64,000 nt of DNA from Microbacterium sp. Yaish 1 (GTDB lineage: Bacteria > Actinomycetota > Actinomycetes > Actinomycetales > Microbacteriaceae): the NCBI RefSeq assembly GCF_002245215.1, contig NZ_NPMR01000001.1:1409888-1473887 (forward strand). The letters are read 5' to 3'. A program made the translations under genes and the position numbers. Positions 27,767-35,376 of the stretch are shown here, in pieces. The first letter of the stretch is position 1; the number at the start of each line of letters is the position of its first letter. The notes below the pieces were generated by a model that was not told the DNA's origin, did not search any database, and saw nothing but the letters and a program-made list of their open reading frames with translations.

Positions 27767-28270
27767 TCAGGGGTGGCGGCGCTCCACCAGTACCGTGTCG
27801 CGCCATTTGCCCGACCAGGGGCCGTAGGTCATGTACGCGATGCGTTCGCGGTAGCCGATACGGCGGAAGCCGGCACGCTCGTGGAGGGCCAAGCTGGCGG
27901 TGTTCTCGGGGAAGATGCTTGCTTGCACCGTCCAAATGTCAGCGGCGTCAGCTGCGCGTAGGAAGGAGGTGAGAAGTGCCGTGCCGACGCCGCGGCCGTG
28001 GGCGCGATCGGCAACATAGACGGAGTGTTCTACCACTCCGCGGTAGACCTCGCGTCCAGAGACGCGGGACGCAGCAACCCAGCCGAGGACTGAGCCGGCG
28101 GGATCGGTGGCGACGAGCCGGCCAACCTGGAGCTTTCCTTGGTCGAAGTCGGCCCAGGATGGGGGTTCGCTTTGGAACGTCGCGTTTCCGGCGACGATGC
28201 CTTCACGGTAGATCGTTTCAACCTCGAGCCAGTCCCTCTCGGTCAGGGCTCGTACGGCGATGTCGCTCAT
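27767..28270 (-). CDS. arsN1: GNAT N-acetyltransferase, ArsN1/phosphinothricin acetyltransferase-like
   Basis: The 167-residue protein has the PAT-family layout: MSDIAVRALTERDWLEVETIYREGI, NATFQSEPPSW, VEHSVYVADRAHGRGVGTALL (acetyl-CoA loop) and NTASLALHERAGFRRIGY. In arsenic operons such enzymes (ArsN1) acetylate the antibiotic arsinothricin. Phosphinothricin or other amines are alternative substrates. The ATG overlaps the arsR stop (ATGA), so it belongs to the arsenic-regulated unit. Confidence 0.78.
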   Translation of the reverse strand: MSDIAVRALTERDWLEVETIYREGIVAGNATFQSEPPSWADFDQGKLQVGRLVATDPAGSVLGWVAASRVSGREVYRGVVEHSVYVADRAHGRGVGTALLTSFLRAADAADIWTVQASIFPENTASLALHERAGFRRIGYRERIAYMTYGPWSGKWRDTVLVERRHP

Positions 28271-28620
28271 GCGCGGAGGGCGCGGGATGCGGCGTCGAGA
28301 GCGTCGGTGATGACGCGGTAGTAGGCCCATCGGCCGCGCTGCTCGCGGGTGACGAGACCGGCGTCGACGAGCTGCTTCATATGGTGCGACACGGTCGGCT
28401 GCGAGAGGCCGACGGGCTCGGTGAGATCGCAGATGCACGCCTCCCCATCGGCGGATGCGGCGATCAGAGACAGCAGGCGCACGCGCGTGGGGTCGCCGAG
28501 CGCTTTGAATGTCCGGGCGGTGCGCTCAGCATCTTCGAGCGAGATCACGGCTCCGGTCACCGCAGAGCAGCAGGTTTCGCCTTCCGCCGAGGAGAGAAGC
28601 GGGAGCTGTGCAGTCATCAT
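28267..28620 (-). CDS. arsR: ArsR family arsenite-responsive repressor
   Basis: The 117-residue winged-helix repressor contains CDLTEPVGLSQPTVSHHMKQL. Candidate As(III) ligands are the N-terminal pair Cys17-Cys18 and Cys62/Cys64 in ACICDL. The Cys-Cys plus single distal Cys arrangement recalls the Corynebacterium-type arsenite site. It is divergent from the flavin monooxygenase gene and heads the arsR-arsN1 operon. Confidence 0.9.
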   Translation of the reverse strand: MMTAQLPLLSSAEGETCCSAVTGAVISLEDAERTARTFKALGDPTRVRLLSLIAASADGEACICDLTEPVGLSQPTVSHHMKQLVDAGLVTREQRGRWAYYRVITDALDAASRALRA

Positions 28621-28639
28621 GCAATCCTCTCATGACACA

Positions 28640-28692
28640 TTGACAATCATCGATGTATAGATGATGCTCGATCAATCGATGTTCGTCAATGA
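28640..28692. promoter_or_regulatory. Divergent arsR/monooxygenase promoter with candidate ArsR operators
   Basis: TTGACA (28640-28645) can act as the plus-strand -35 element. ATCATC and GATGAT flank an 8-bp spacer within 28647-28666, and an AT-rich TCAATCGATG element follows. These resemble ArsR sites of actinobacteria, but exact boundaries are inferred. Confidence 0.5.
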
Positions 28693-30021
28693 ATGGATGA
28701 GGGTGCTGTGAAGAACGTCTTGCCGGTGGCTGTGATCGGTGCGGGCCCCCAGGGTCTTGCCGCGGCTGCGCACTTGGTCGAGCGAGGGGTGCCTGTTGTG
28801 GTGCTCGAGGCTGGCGCTTCTCCGGCGGCTGCGGTCGCGGAGTGGGGGCATGTGCGGCTGTTCTCCGAGTGGCCTGAGCTGATCGACGCGGCGGGCGCTC
28901 GTCTCCTCGACGGCTCGGGGTGGCAGGCTCCGACGACGGGGTACCCCACTGGGGTGCAGTGGATCGAGAGATACCTCGCGCCCCTGGCTGCTGTCCTGGG
29001 TGATCGCGTTCGCTTCGGTGCCCGGGTGACGGGAGTTTCGCGGCTCGGCCGGGACCGCCTTGTCGATGCTGGCCGCGGGGATCAGCCGTTTACCCTTCAC
29101 GTCTCGCCTGCTCGAGGGGAGGAGTATCGGATGCAAGCCCGAGCTGTGATTGACGCGTCCGGCACCTGGTCGACCCCCAACCCGGCGGGAGCTGACGGGC
29201 TCCCCGCCATCGGCGAGGCGGCGTCCGCGGACCTGCTCTCGTACCGCATCCCCGACTTTCGTGACCGTGCTGGTTTCGCGGGCAAGCACACCGTAGTCAT
29301 CGGTTCGGGGCACTCCGCCGTGACGGCCGTGCTGGCCCTTGCCCGCATGGCTCGCCGGGACCCGTCGACGACGGTGACCTGGGCGCTGCGCCGAGCGGCC
29401 GTCGGGAACACCTTTGGTGGGGGTGACGCTGACGAGCTGCCCGCACGAGGCGCGCTGGGGATTGAAGCGAAAGAGCACGTCGATGCCGGCCTGGTCTCCC
29501 TCGTCACGGGGTTCCGGATCGAACATGTGACCCGTGACGGTGAGCGTCCCGTCCTAGTCGCCGAGGATGGTCGCACTCTCACGGCCGACCGGGTGGTGGT
29601 CCTCACTGGCTTCCGCCCCGACCTGTCGTTCCTCTCCGAGCTGCGGTTGGAGCTGGACCCGACGTTGCAGGCGCCGGTTCGGATCGCCGCGGAGGTCGAT
29701 CCGAACGTCCACTCCTGTGGTTCCGTCGCCGCGACCGGAGCCGCCGACCTCGCTCAGCCCGAACCTGACTTCTACCTCGTCGGGGCGAAGTCCTACGGCC
29801 GTGCGCCGACATTCCTCGCGCTCACCGGGTACGAGCAAGTCCGCAGCGTTGCAGCTGAAATCGCGGGTGACCGCGCAGCCGCCCGCCGCGTCGAGCTCGT
29901 CCTCCCGGACACTGGTGTTTGCGGCGGCGCAGGGCTGTTCGATGCGTCCGGGGCTTCGCTAGGAGGGGCGTGTTGCGCGCCTCCGGCATTGCAGATCGGG
30001 CGGGCACCGGCATCGGTATGA
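28693..30021 (+). CDS. FAD/NAD(P)-dependent monooxygenase of arsenic operon, ArsO-like
   Basis: The 442-residue protein has an N-terminal FAD-binding motif (IGAGPQGLAAAAHL, about 15-28) and a second nucleotide-binding motif (VIGSGHSAVTAV, near 200). An ATGTP-like region (VLTGFRPDLS) follows. The last 30 residues contain GVCGGAG and ACCAPP, a cysteine-rich tail that may bind arsenite. Similar flavoproteins recur in actinobacterial ars clusters, with unproven chemistry. The start is a little uncertain because no clear ribosome site is seen. Confidence 0.75.
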   Translation: MDEGAVKNVLPVAVIGAGPQGLAAAAHLVERGVPVVVLEAGASPAAAVAEWGHVRLFSEWPELIDAAGARLLDGSGWQAPTTGYPTGVQWIERYLAPLAAVLGDRVRFGARVTGVSRLGRDRLVDAGRGDQPFTLHVSPARGEEYRMQARAVIDASGTWSTPNPAGADGLPAIGEAASADLLSYRIPDFRDRAGFAGKHTVVIGSGHSAVTAVLALARMARRDPSTTVTWALRRAAVGNTFGGGDADELPARGALGIEAKEHVDAGLVSLVTGFRIEHVTRDGERPVLVAEDGRTLTADRVVVLTGFRPDLSFLSELRLELDPTLQAPVRIAAEVDPNVHSCGSVAATGAADLAQPEPDFYLVGAKSYGRAPTFLALTGYEQVRSVAAEIAGDRAAARRVELVLPDTGVCGGAGLFDASGASLGGACCAPPALQIGRAPASV

Positions 30022-30030
30022 GAACGCAGG

Positions 30031-30057
30031 GGGGGGCAGGCCGGCGGCCTGCCCCCC
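30031..30057. terminator. G/C hairpin between convergent monooxygenase and arsC genes
   Basis: GGGGGGCAGGCC (30031-30042) pairs perfectly with 30046-30057 around a GGC loop. It lies between two convergent stop codons, consistent with a bidirectional terminator. Confidence 0.8.
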
Positions 30058-30070
30058 TTCTGCTGTCAGC

Positions 30071-30460
30071 TCAGTGGGTAAGGAGAGTCGACTGGATCTT
30101 GTTGGACACCGCTTCGCGCAGCGGACGGACCGCGTCGGCATCCCAGGACTCAGGGTTGGGGAACGACCATTCCAGAACCTCCCCGCGCGGAGCGCTGGGC
30201 AGCGCCAACCCGGGCTTCATGAGGACCACGACGTCGGCAGCCTCCAAGTCAGCAGGCGTTACCGCGCGGGGCACGCGCCCCATTATGTCCATCCCCAGCT
30301 CGGCAACGGTCGCGGCGATAGCAGGGTTCACCGTCTCGGCCGGGGCGAGACCGGCGGATGCTGCGGTGAAGCGCTCCCCTGCGAGGTGCTCGAGGAGAGC
30401 GGCGCCGAGCTGAGAGCGGCCGGCGTTGTGCTGACAGATGAACAGGACGGTCGGTTTCAT
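30071..30460 (-). CDS. Low-molecular-weight phosphatase-fold ArsC-like protein lacking the second cysteine motif
   Basis: The 129-residue protein has the catalytic loop CQHNAGRS (Cys9, Arg15) of LMW phosphatase-type arsenate reductases. Where canonical mycothiol-dependent ArsC has MGCGDxCP, this one reads LMKPGLALP, so those cysteines are missing. It may transfer arsenate to mycothiol with a different regeneration route, or be a phosphatase. It is transcribed towards the monooxygenase and away from the reductase gene. Confidence 0.78.
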   Translation of the reverse strand: MKPTVLFICQHNAGRSQLGAALLEHLAGERFTAASAGLAPAETVNPAIAATVAELGMDIMGRVPRAVTPADLEAADVVVLMKPGLALPSAPRGEVLEWSFPNPESWDADAVRPLREAVSNKIQSTLLTH

Positions 30461-30514
30461 GCGGCTCTCCTCGGTACGTTGTGGTGTCGATGATCAGAAT
30501 TGCGCCCTACATAG

Positions 30515-30550
30515 GCGTCTGTCAATATAGATACATGTCGATTCAAGAGG
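30515..30550. promoter_or_regulatory. Candidate ArsR operator/promoter before thioredoxin reductase
   Basis: The AT-rich TCAATATAGATACATGTCGA with a following TTCAAG resembles ArsR operators (TCAA...TTGA pattern) and includes a TATAGAT -10-like hexamer. It lies between the divergent arsC-like and thioredoxin reductase genes and would control both. This is inferred from pattern only. Confidence 0.45.
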
Positions 30551-31503
30551 TTGAGCTGGTCATCGTCGGGTCGGGCCCCTCGGGATACACGGCGGCGGTG
30601 TACGCGGCGCGGGCCGGGCTCGCCCCCGTTGTCATTGCGGGTTCTGTCACCGCGGGCGGTGCGCTCATGACGACTACGGAGGTGGAGAACTTCCCCGGGT
30701 TCGTCGATGGCATCCAGGGCCCTGAGCTGATGGACACGATGCGCCGGCAGGCCGAACGCTTCGGCGCCCGCATCCTCCTCGACGACGCGATCCGCGTCGA
30801 TCTCGAATCCGACACGAAAGTCATCGAGACCGGCGCCGGGCACACGTTCCACGCCCGCGCGGTGATCCTCACCATGGGGTCGGCGTACCGGAAGCTGGGG
30901 CTTGCCGACGAGGAGCGCCTGTCGGGTCATGGCGTGTCGTGGTGTGCGACGTGCGATGGGTTCTTCTTCCGGGACCAGGACATCCTCGTGGTCGGTGGCG
31001 GTGACTCGGCCATGGAGGAAGCTCTGTTCCTCACGCGGTTCGCGCGGAAGGTGACCGTTGTTCACCGCCGGGACTCGTTCCGGGCGTCGAGGATCATGGC
31101 GCAGCGTGTGCTCGAGGACCCGAAGATCGACGTCGCGTGGAACAGCGAGGTCGCAGCCTTGCAGGGCGACGAGAAGGTGCAGGGAGTTCGTCTCCGCGAC
31201 ACCATCACCGGGGCCGAGCGTGACCTTCCTGTGGCGGGCGTGTTCGTTGCGATCGGCCACGATCCCCGTTCCGAGCTGGTCGCTGGACAGGTCGCGACGG
31301 ACGCCGATGGGTACGTGCTGGTCGAGCACCCCTCCACGCGCACCTCGCTCACCGGGGTGTTCGCGGCCGGCGACCTCGTTGACCACACCTACCGGCAGGC
31401 GATCACGGCCGCCGGCACTGGATGCGCGGCCGCACAGGACGCTCAGCACTACCTCGCCGCGCTCGACATCCCCGCGCTCGCTTCGGCGGAGGCTTTCGCG
31501 TGA
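30535..31503 (+). CDS. Thioredoxin reductase-like flavoprotein
   Basis: The 322-residue protein has the FAD motif [18 protein letters not shown] (near residue 11), the redox-active CATC (Cys137-Cys140), the NADPH motif [15 protein letters not shown], and the C-terminal [27 protein letters not shown]. In ars operons such a reductase (ArsT) can supply electrons for arsenate reduction. It is followed by ACR3 with a GTGA overlap. Confidence 0.9.
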   Translation: MSIQEVELVIVGSGPSGYTAAVYAARAGLAPVVIAGSVTAGGALMTTTEVENFPGFVDGIQGPELMDTMRRQAERFGARILLDDAIRVDLESDTKVIETGAGHTFHARAVILTMGSAYRKLGLADEERLSGHGVSWCATCDGFFFRDQDILVVGGGDSAMEEALFLTRFARKVTVVHRRDSFRASRIMAQRVLEDPKIDVAWNSEVAALQGDEKVQGVRLRDTITGAERDLPVAGVFVAIGHDPRSELVAGQVATDADGYVLVEHPSTRTSLTGVFAAGDLVDHTYRQAITAAGTGCAAAQDAQHYLAALDIPALASAEAFA

Positions 31504-32594
31504 GCAACGCAGTGCCCGCAACTCGCCGCCTCTCGACCCTCGACCGTTGGTTGCCGCTGTGGATCGGCTTGGCGATGGCCGGCGGCATTCTCCTCGGCCG
31601 GTTTGTCCCGGGGCTGTCCGAGCTGCTGTCACACCTCGAGCTCGGCGGGATTTCGATCCCGATCGCGCTCGGGCTGCTGATCATGATGTACCCGGTGCTC
31701 GCGAAGGTCCGCTACGACAAGGTCGCCGCCGTCACCGGCGATAAGAAGCTCCTCGTTTCGTCGCTGGCCCTGAACTGGATCGCTGGGCCGGCGTTGATGT
31801 TCGCCCTGGCGTGGGTGTTCCTGCCGGACCTGCCCGAGTACCGGACGGGGCTGATCATCGTCGGCCTCGCCCGCTGCATCGCCATGGTCGTGATCTGGAA
31901 CGACCTCGCCTGCGGCGACCGGGAAGCGGCCGCCCTGCTCGTCGCGATCAACTCGGTGTTCCAGGTCATCGCTTTCTCGATCCTCGGCTGGTTCTACCTC
32001 ACCGTTCTCCCCGGCTGGCTCGGCCTCGACAGCCAAGGCCTGGACGTGTCCGTGTGGCAGATCGCACTCAACGTGCTGATCTTCCTCGGCGTGCCACTGG
32101 TCGCCGGGTTCGCGTCCCGTCTTATCGGGGAACGCCGCAAGGGCCGCGCCTGGTACGAGGGCTCGTTCCTGCCCACGATCGGGCCGTGGGCGCTGTACGG
32201 GCTGCTGTTCACAATCGTGCTGCTGTTCGCCCTCCAGGGGGAACAGGTAACCTCCCGGCCGCTCGACGTCGTGCGGATCGCAGTCCCGCTGCTGGTGTAC
32301 TTCGCCGTCATGTGGTTCGCCGGCCTCATCACCGGAAAGACCCTCGGGCTGGGCTACGCCCGTTCATCGACGCTTGCATTCACCGCGGCGGGCAACAACT
32401 TTGAACTCGCCATTGCCGTCGCGATCGGCACCTTCGGTGCCACGTCTGGGCAGGCCCTCGCCGGTGTGGTTGGACCGCTGATCGAGGTTCCTGTGCTCGT
32501 CGGCTTGGTCTACGTCTCCCTGTGGGCCGCGCGAGCATGGTTCCACGCCGACCCCTATGCGATTCCCGAACCCGCCCTGGAAAGGACTCGATGA
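31500..32594 (+). CDS. acr3: ACR3 family arsenite efflux transporter
   Basis: The 364-residue protein starts at a GTG in the preceding stop and has ten transmembrane helices. It carries ACR3 landmarks: [37 protein letters not shown], and the essential cysteine Cys126 in [20 protein letters not shown] conserved [17 protein letters not shown] lies later. It exports As(III). The downstream ArsR-ArsC fusion overlaps its stop (ATGA). Confidence 0.95.
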   Translation: MSNAVPATRRLSTLDRWLPLWIGLAMAGGILLGRFVPGLSELLSHLELGGISIPIALGLLIMMYPVLAKVRYDKVAAVTGDKKLLVSSLALNWIAGPALMFALAWVFLPDLPEYRTGLIIVGLARCIAMVVIWNDLACGDREAAALLVAINSVFQVIAFSILGWFYLTVLPGWLGLDSQGLDVSVWQIALNVLIFLGVPLVAGFASRLIGERRKGRAWYEGSFLPTIGPWALYGLLFTIVLLFALQGEQVTSRPLDVVRIAVPLLVYFAVMWFAGLITGKTLGLGYARSSTLAFTAAGNNFELAIAVAIGTFGATSGQALAGVVGPLIEVPVLVGLVYVSLWAARAWFHADPYAIPEPALERTR

Positions 32595-33583
32595 TGAGCG
32601 CCCCCACGACCGCCACAGACGACACCTGTGCCCCGTCCCCAACGCACGCGATCGGAGACGACGCGGCCGCGGCGATCGCCACCACACTGAAGGCGCTGTC
32701 CGATCCGCTGCGGTTGCGGATGCTGTCCGCGATCGCGACCGACGCGCGCGGCGAATCGTGTGTGTGTGACCTCGCGGAACTGGCCGAGGTGTCCCAGCCC
32801 ACCGTGTCGCACCACCTCAAAGTTCTCCGCGACACCGGCGTGCTCACCTCCGAGCGACGTGGCACGTGGGTCTGGTACCGAATCGACCCGGCGCTCCGCC
32901 CGGCCGTGACAACACTGCTGGACTCGTTCGCGCCCGCCGCCATCGCCCCCGCTCGCGCAGAGTATGCGGGCCTCGAGAATGTTGACGACGCCCTCACCCA
33001 CCTGGCCGAAGCGCTCAGTCAGGACTACCCCCAGCTCAACGGCAGCCTGGTGGCAACCATCGTCCGCGAGTCCTACACGGGCCTGGCCAAGAGCGCCCGG
33101 GTGAAGAACCATTTGCTATCTCTCACCGAGCGGTTCGCGCGCCAGCGCCTCATCGACATCACCCGTGACCGCGCGCATGGACGGCCGCAAGTGCTGTTCG
33201 TCTGCGTCGCAAACGCGGGCCGCTCCCAGCTTGCTGCGGCGCTGGTGAATCAGCGCTCGGGCGGCGCCGTCGTGGCGCGCTCAGCCGGATCGACCCCGGC
33301 CGCCGAGATCCACCCCCACGTGCAGCCCCTCATCGATGAGCTGACCGTGGGCTACGACGAGCCGCGGTTCCCGAAACCGCTGACCGATGACGCAGTCCGC
33401 GCAGCTGACGTCGTCATCACCATGGGCTGCGGCGATGTCTGCCCCATCATCCCCGGCGTCCGCTACGAGGACTGGACCGTCGGTGACCCCGCCCTCGCCT
33501 CCGCGGAAGGCGTCGCCGCTATCCGCGACGACATCGCCCAACGCGTCGACGCCCTGCTTGCCACACTCACCTCCACCCGCTGA
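32591..33583 (+). CDS. ArsR-arsenate reductase fusion protein
   Basis: The 330-residue protein joins two functions. Residues 25-110 form an ArsR winged helix with Cys57/Cys59 (ESCVCDL) and SQPTVSHHLKVL. Residues 125-190 form a three-helix segment seen in actinobacterial ArsC proteins (NVDDALTHLAEALSQDYP). Residues 198-330 form LMW-phosphatase ArsC with C205-x5-R211 (CVANAGRS) and MGCGDVCP (Cys280, Cys284). It probably represses the operon and reduces arsenate. ATG 32594 is an alternative start. Confidence 0.88.
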   Translation: MMSAPTTATDDTCAPSPTHAIGDDAAAAIATTLKALSDPLRLRMLSAIATDARGESCVCDLAELAEVSQPTVSHHLKVLRDTGVLTSERRGTWVWYRIDPALRPAVTTLLDSFAPAAIAPARAEYAGLENVDDALTHLAEALSQDYPQLNGSLVATIVRESYTGLAKSARVKNHLLSLTERFARQRLIDITRDRAHGRPQVLFVCVANAGRSQLAAALVNQRSGGAVVARSAGSTPAAEIHPHVQPLIDELTVGYDEPRFPKPLTDDAVRAADVVITMGCGDVCPIIPGVRYEDWTVGDPALASAEGVAAIRDDIAQRVDALLATLTSTR

Positions 33584-33594
33584 CCGGAGCCACC

Positions 33595-33996
33595 ATGACC
33601 GACACCAAGCCTTCCGTCCTCTTCGTCTGCGTCCACAACGCCGGCCGCTCACAGATGGCCGCCGGATTCCTCCGCGACATCGCCGGCGACCGCATCGAAG
33701 TCCGCTCCGCCGGGTCCATGCCAGCCGACCAGATCAACCCCACCGCTGTTCAGGCGATGGCCGAACTTGGCATCGACATCACCGCGGAACAGCCGAAGGT
33801 TCTCACCACCGAAGCCGTGCAGGCCTCCGACGTCGTCATCACCATGGGCTGCGGCGACGCGTGCCCCTTCTTCCCCGGCAAGCGTTATGAGGACTGGAAG
33901 CTCGACGACCCCGCCGGGCAGGGCATCGACGCTGTCCGCCCCATCCGCGACGACATCCGTGCGCGTATCGAGCAGCTCGTGAGCGAGCTCGTCTGA
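33595..33996 (+). CDS. arsC: Arsenate reductase ArsC, mycothiol/thioredoxin-type
   Basis: The 133-residue enzyme has all catalytic features: C12-x5-R18 (CVHNAGRS), Cys86 and Cys90 in MGCGDACP, and YEDWKLDDPAGQ. It reduces arsenate to arsenite for export by ACR3. It starts 11 nt after the fusion gene and is the last gene of the trxR-acr3-arsR/C-arsC operon. Confidence 0.95.
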   Translation: MTDTKPSVLFVCVHNAGRSQMAAGFLRDIAGDRIEVRSAGSMPADQINPTAVQAMAELGIDITAEQPKVLTTEAVQASDVVITMGCGDACPFFPGKRYEDWKLDDPAGQGIDAVRPIRDDIRARIEQLVSELV

Positions 33997-34018
33997 CATG
34001 GCAGCACCTCACGCATGA

Positions 34019-34052
34019 CGGAGGCCCGCACGCCTGAGCGTGCGGGCCTCCG
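34019..34052. terminator. 15-bp hairpin after arsC
   Basis: CGGAGGCCCGCACGC (34019-34033) pairs with 34038-34052 across a CTGA loop. It lies between the convergent arsC and the 34061 gene, so it may work for both. Confidence 0.82.
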
Positions 34053-34060
34053 AGCGGGGA

Positions 34061-34267
34061 TCAGACGCGCTGGCTGATCGTTCCATCCGGGTTGCGCTTG
34101 GCAGTCGACTCGGTCACGAACCGGCCAGACGAGGCCGAACGGTGCACCGTCGTCGAGTTGCTGGTGCCGGAGCCCACCCGCTCGGTGGTGGTCTTATCGG
34201 GCCAGCGGGCGGTGGTTGCCTTCGACACGAAACGGCCGGTCTTGGCGGAGCGGTGAACGGTTCCCAT
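34061..34267 (-). CDS. Small two-repeat protein, 68 aa
   Basis: The ATG has AAGGAG 6 nt upstream. The protein consists of two copies of a unit reading VHRSAxxGRFVxxxTAxRxPDxT (residues 4-26 and about 41-63), joined by a Ser/Thr/Gly linker. It is basic and soluble. I do not recognise a named family with certainty. It is the last gene in the island, on the opposite strand to the arsenic operon. Confidence 0.7.
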   Translation of the reverse strand: MGTVHRSAKTGRFVSKATTARWPDKTTTERVGSGTSNSTTVHRSASSGRFVTESTAKRNPDGTISQRV

Positions 34268-34687
34268 GAGAACTCCTTCTTTCGGTGTCAGGTGCCGTGA
34301 GGAGGATTGCCGCTGGTGCGCGGCTGCTGACGCCGGTACAGTCAGTGCTCTGGATGAGGCCTGACTTCTCAGGGCTTGTGAGCCGTCCCGTTGCAGCGGG
34401 GCGGCGTGTTCCTCGCGACTCGCTCGATCTATGGCTGCTGTCGCGGTATGACCGACCGCCGTCTCCCGTGGGGTTCGCACGAGAACCCAGTGAGCCTGGG
34501 TGATTGATCGAGCGGGTTCGGGCTGCCCGTCCTGGTGGCCGGCGCTAGAGCTCACTGTCGGGGAGCTGCCTATCAGGGACGGCTCACCAAGCAGCGACGG
34601 GCGCGATGGTGGTGGCTCCCGCTGGCCTCCGGGGGCGATGTCAGCGCCCGCAGGGAACGCTCGCCGTCTCAGTTTCGGGTCCTGCCT
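34268..34687. other. 420-bp gene-free stretch at the right end of the island
   Basis: I see no supported gene on either strand. It must contain the promoter of the 34061 gene. It also holds a small inverted repeat, GGTTC-GCACGA-GAACC, near 34470-34490. Open frames here lack domains and ribosome sites. Confidence 0.5.
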
Positions 34688-34734
34688 GCGCGCCGATTTC
34701 GAGCTGTCGCGTCAGATCCCGTCGAGCGTGGGCG
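34688..34734 (+). repeat. Right direct repeat bounding the arsenic island (candidate attR)
   Basis: This copy shares 43 of 47 positions with 26493-26539, including the identical 24-bp core 34706-34729. It includes the last seven codons and stop (PTLDGI-stop) of the GNAT gene that ends at 34712, as expected when an element integrates into the 3' end of a gene. Confidence 0.7.
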
Positions 34735-35203
34735 GCAGGGCGAACACGAGCTCGTCGATCTCCTCGCCGCGGGCGGGGGCGTAGGCGCGCTGCCGGCGGA
34801 TCTCACTGAAGCCGTTCTTGGTGAGGACGGCGATGGATGCCGCGTTGTCGGCGGCGACCCGCGCGTAGAGCGGGCGCTCCGCCTCGCGGGCGACCAGCAG
34901 TCGCAGGGCGGCGGAGGCGACACCGCGACCCTGCGCATGGCGGGTGATCCAGAAGGTGACCTCGCGGTCGCCGTCCACGGTGAAGGCCGCGGCGGTGCCG
35001 GCGAAGCCGCCGTCGTCGGTCACGACGAACATCGAGACCCGGTCGTCGGCGCGGTGGCGCTCGAGCCACGCGTCGAACGCTGCCCGGTCGGAGGGGTCGT
35101 CGGCGGTGAACGCGGCCTGCGCGACCGCATCCGGGTCGCGCATCATCTCGAAGACGGCATCCGCGTCGTCATCGTCGAAGGGGCGGAGATCCACGTGAGT
35201 CAC
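34712..35203 (-). CDS. GNAT family N-acetyltransferase
   Basis: The 163-residue protein starts at a GTG. It has a RimJ-like GNAT layout with REVTFWITRHAQGRGVASAALRLLV as the acetyl-CoA motif and ARVAADNAASIAVLTKNGFSEIRRQRAY as motif B. The substrate is unknown. Its stop codon lies inside the right island repeat, so it probably preceded jetA before the island arrived. Confidence 0.85.
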   Translation of the reverse strand: MTHVDLRPFDDDDADAVFEMMRDPDAVAQAAFTADDPSDRAAFDAWLERHRADDRVSMFVVTDDGGFAGTAAAFTVDGDREVTFWITRHAQGRGVASAALRLLVAREAERPLYARVAADNAASIAVLTKNGFSEIRRQRAYAPARGEEIDELVFALPPTLDGI

Positions 35204-35313
35204 ACCGGCACGCTACGCGGATGAAATCCGTCTCATTTATGGGTATCGGTGCGCGGCGAAGATCAGTACGCTTATCCCGTCACGCATCGCGTGACGTATC
35301 CGGGGGGATCCGT

Positions 35314-35356
35314 CGACGCCCGGGCGCTGCATTTCTGGCACGCAGCCCGGGCGTCG
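35314..35356 (-). terminator. Hairpin terminator after the HAD gene
   Basis: CGACGCCCGGGC (35314-35325) pairs perfectly with 35345-35356. It lies 20 bp downstream of the minus-strand HAD gene stop. Confidence 0.75.
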
Positions 35357-35376
35357 AATGGGGAGTGCCTCGACGC

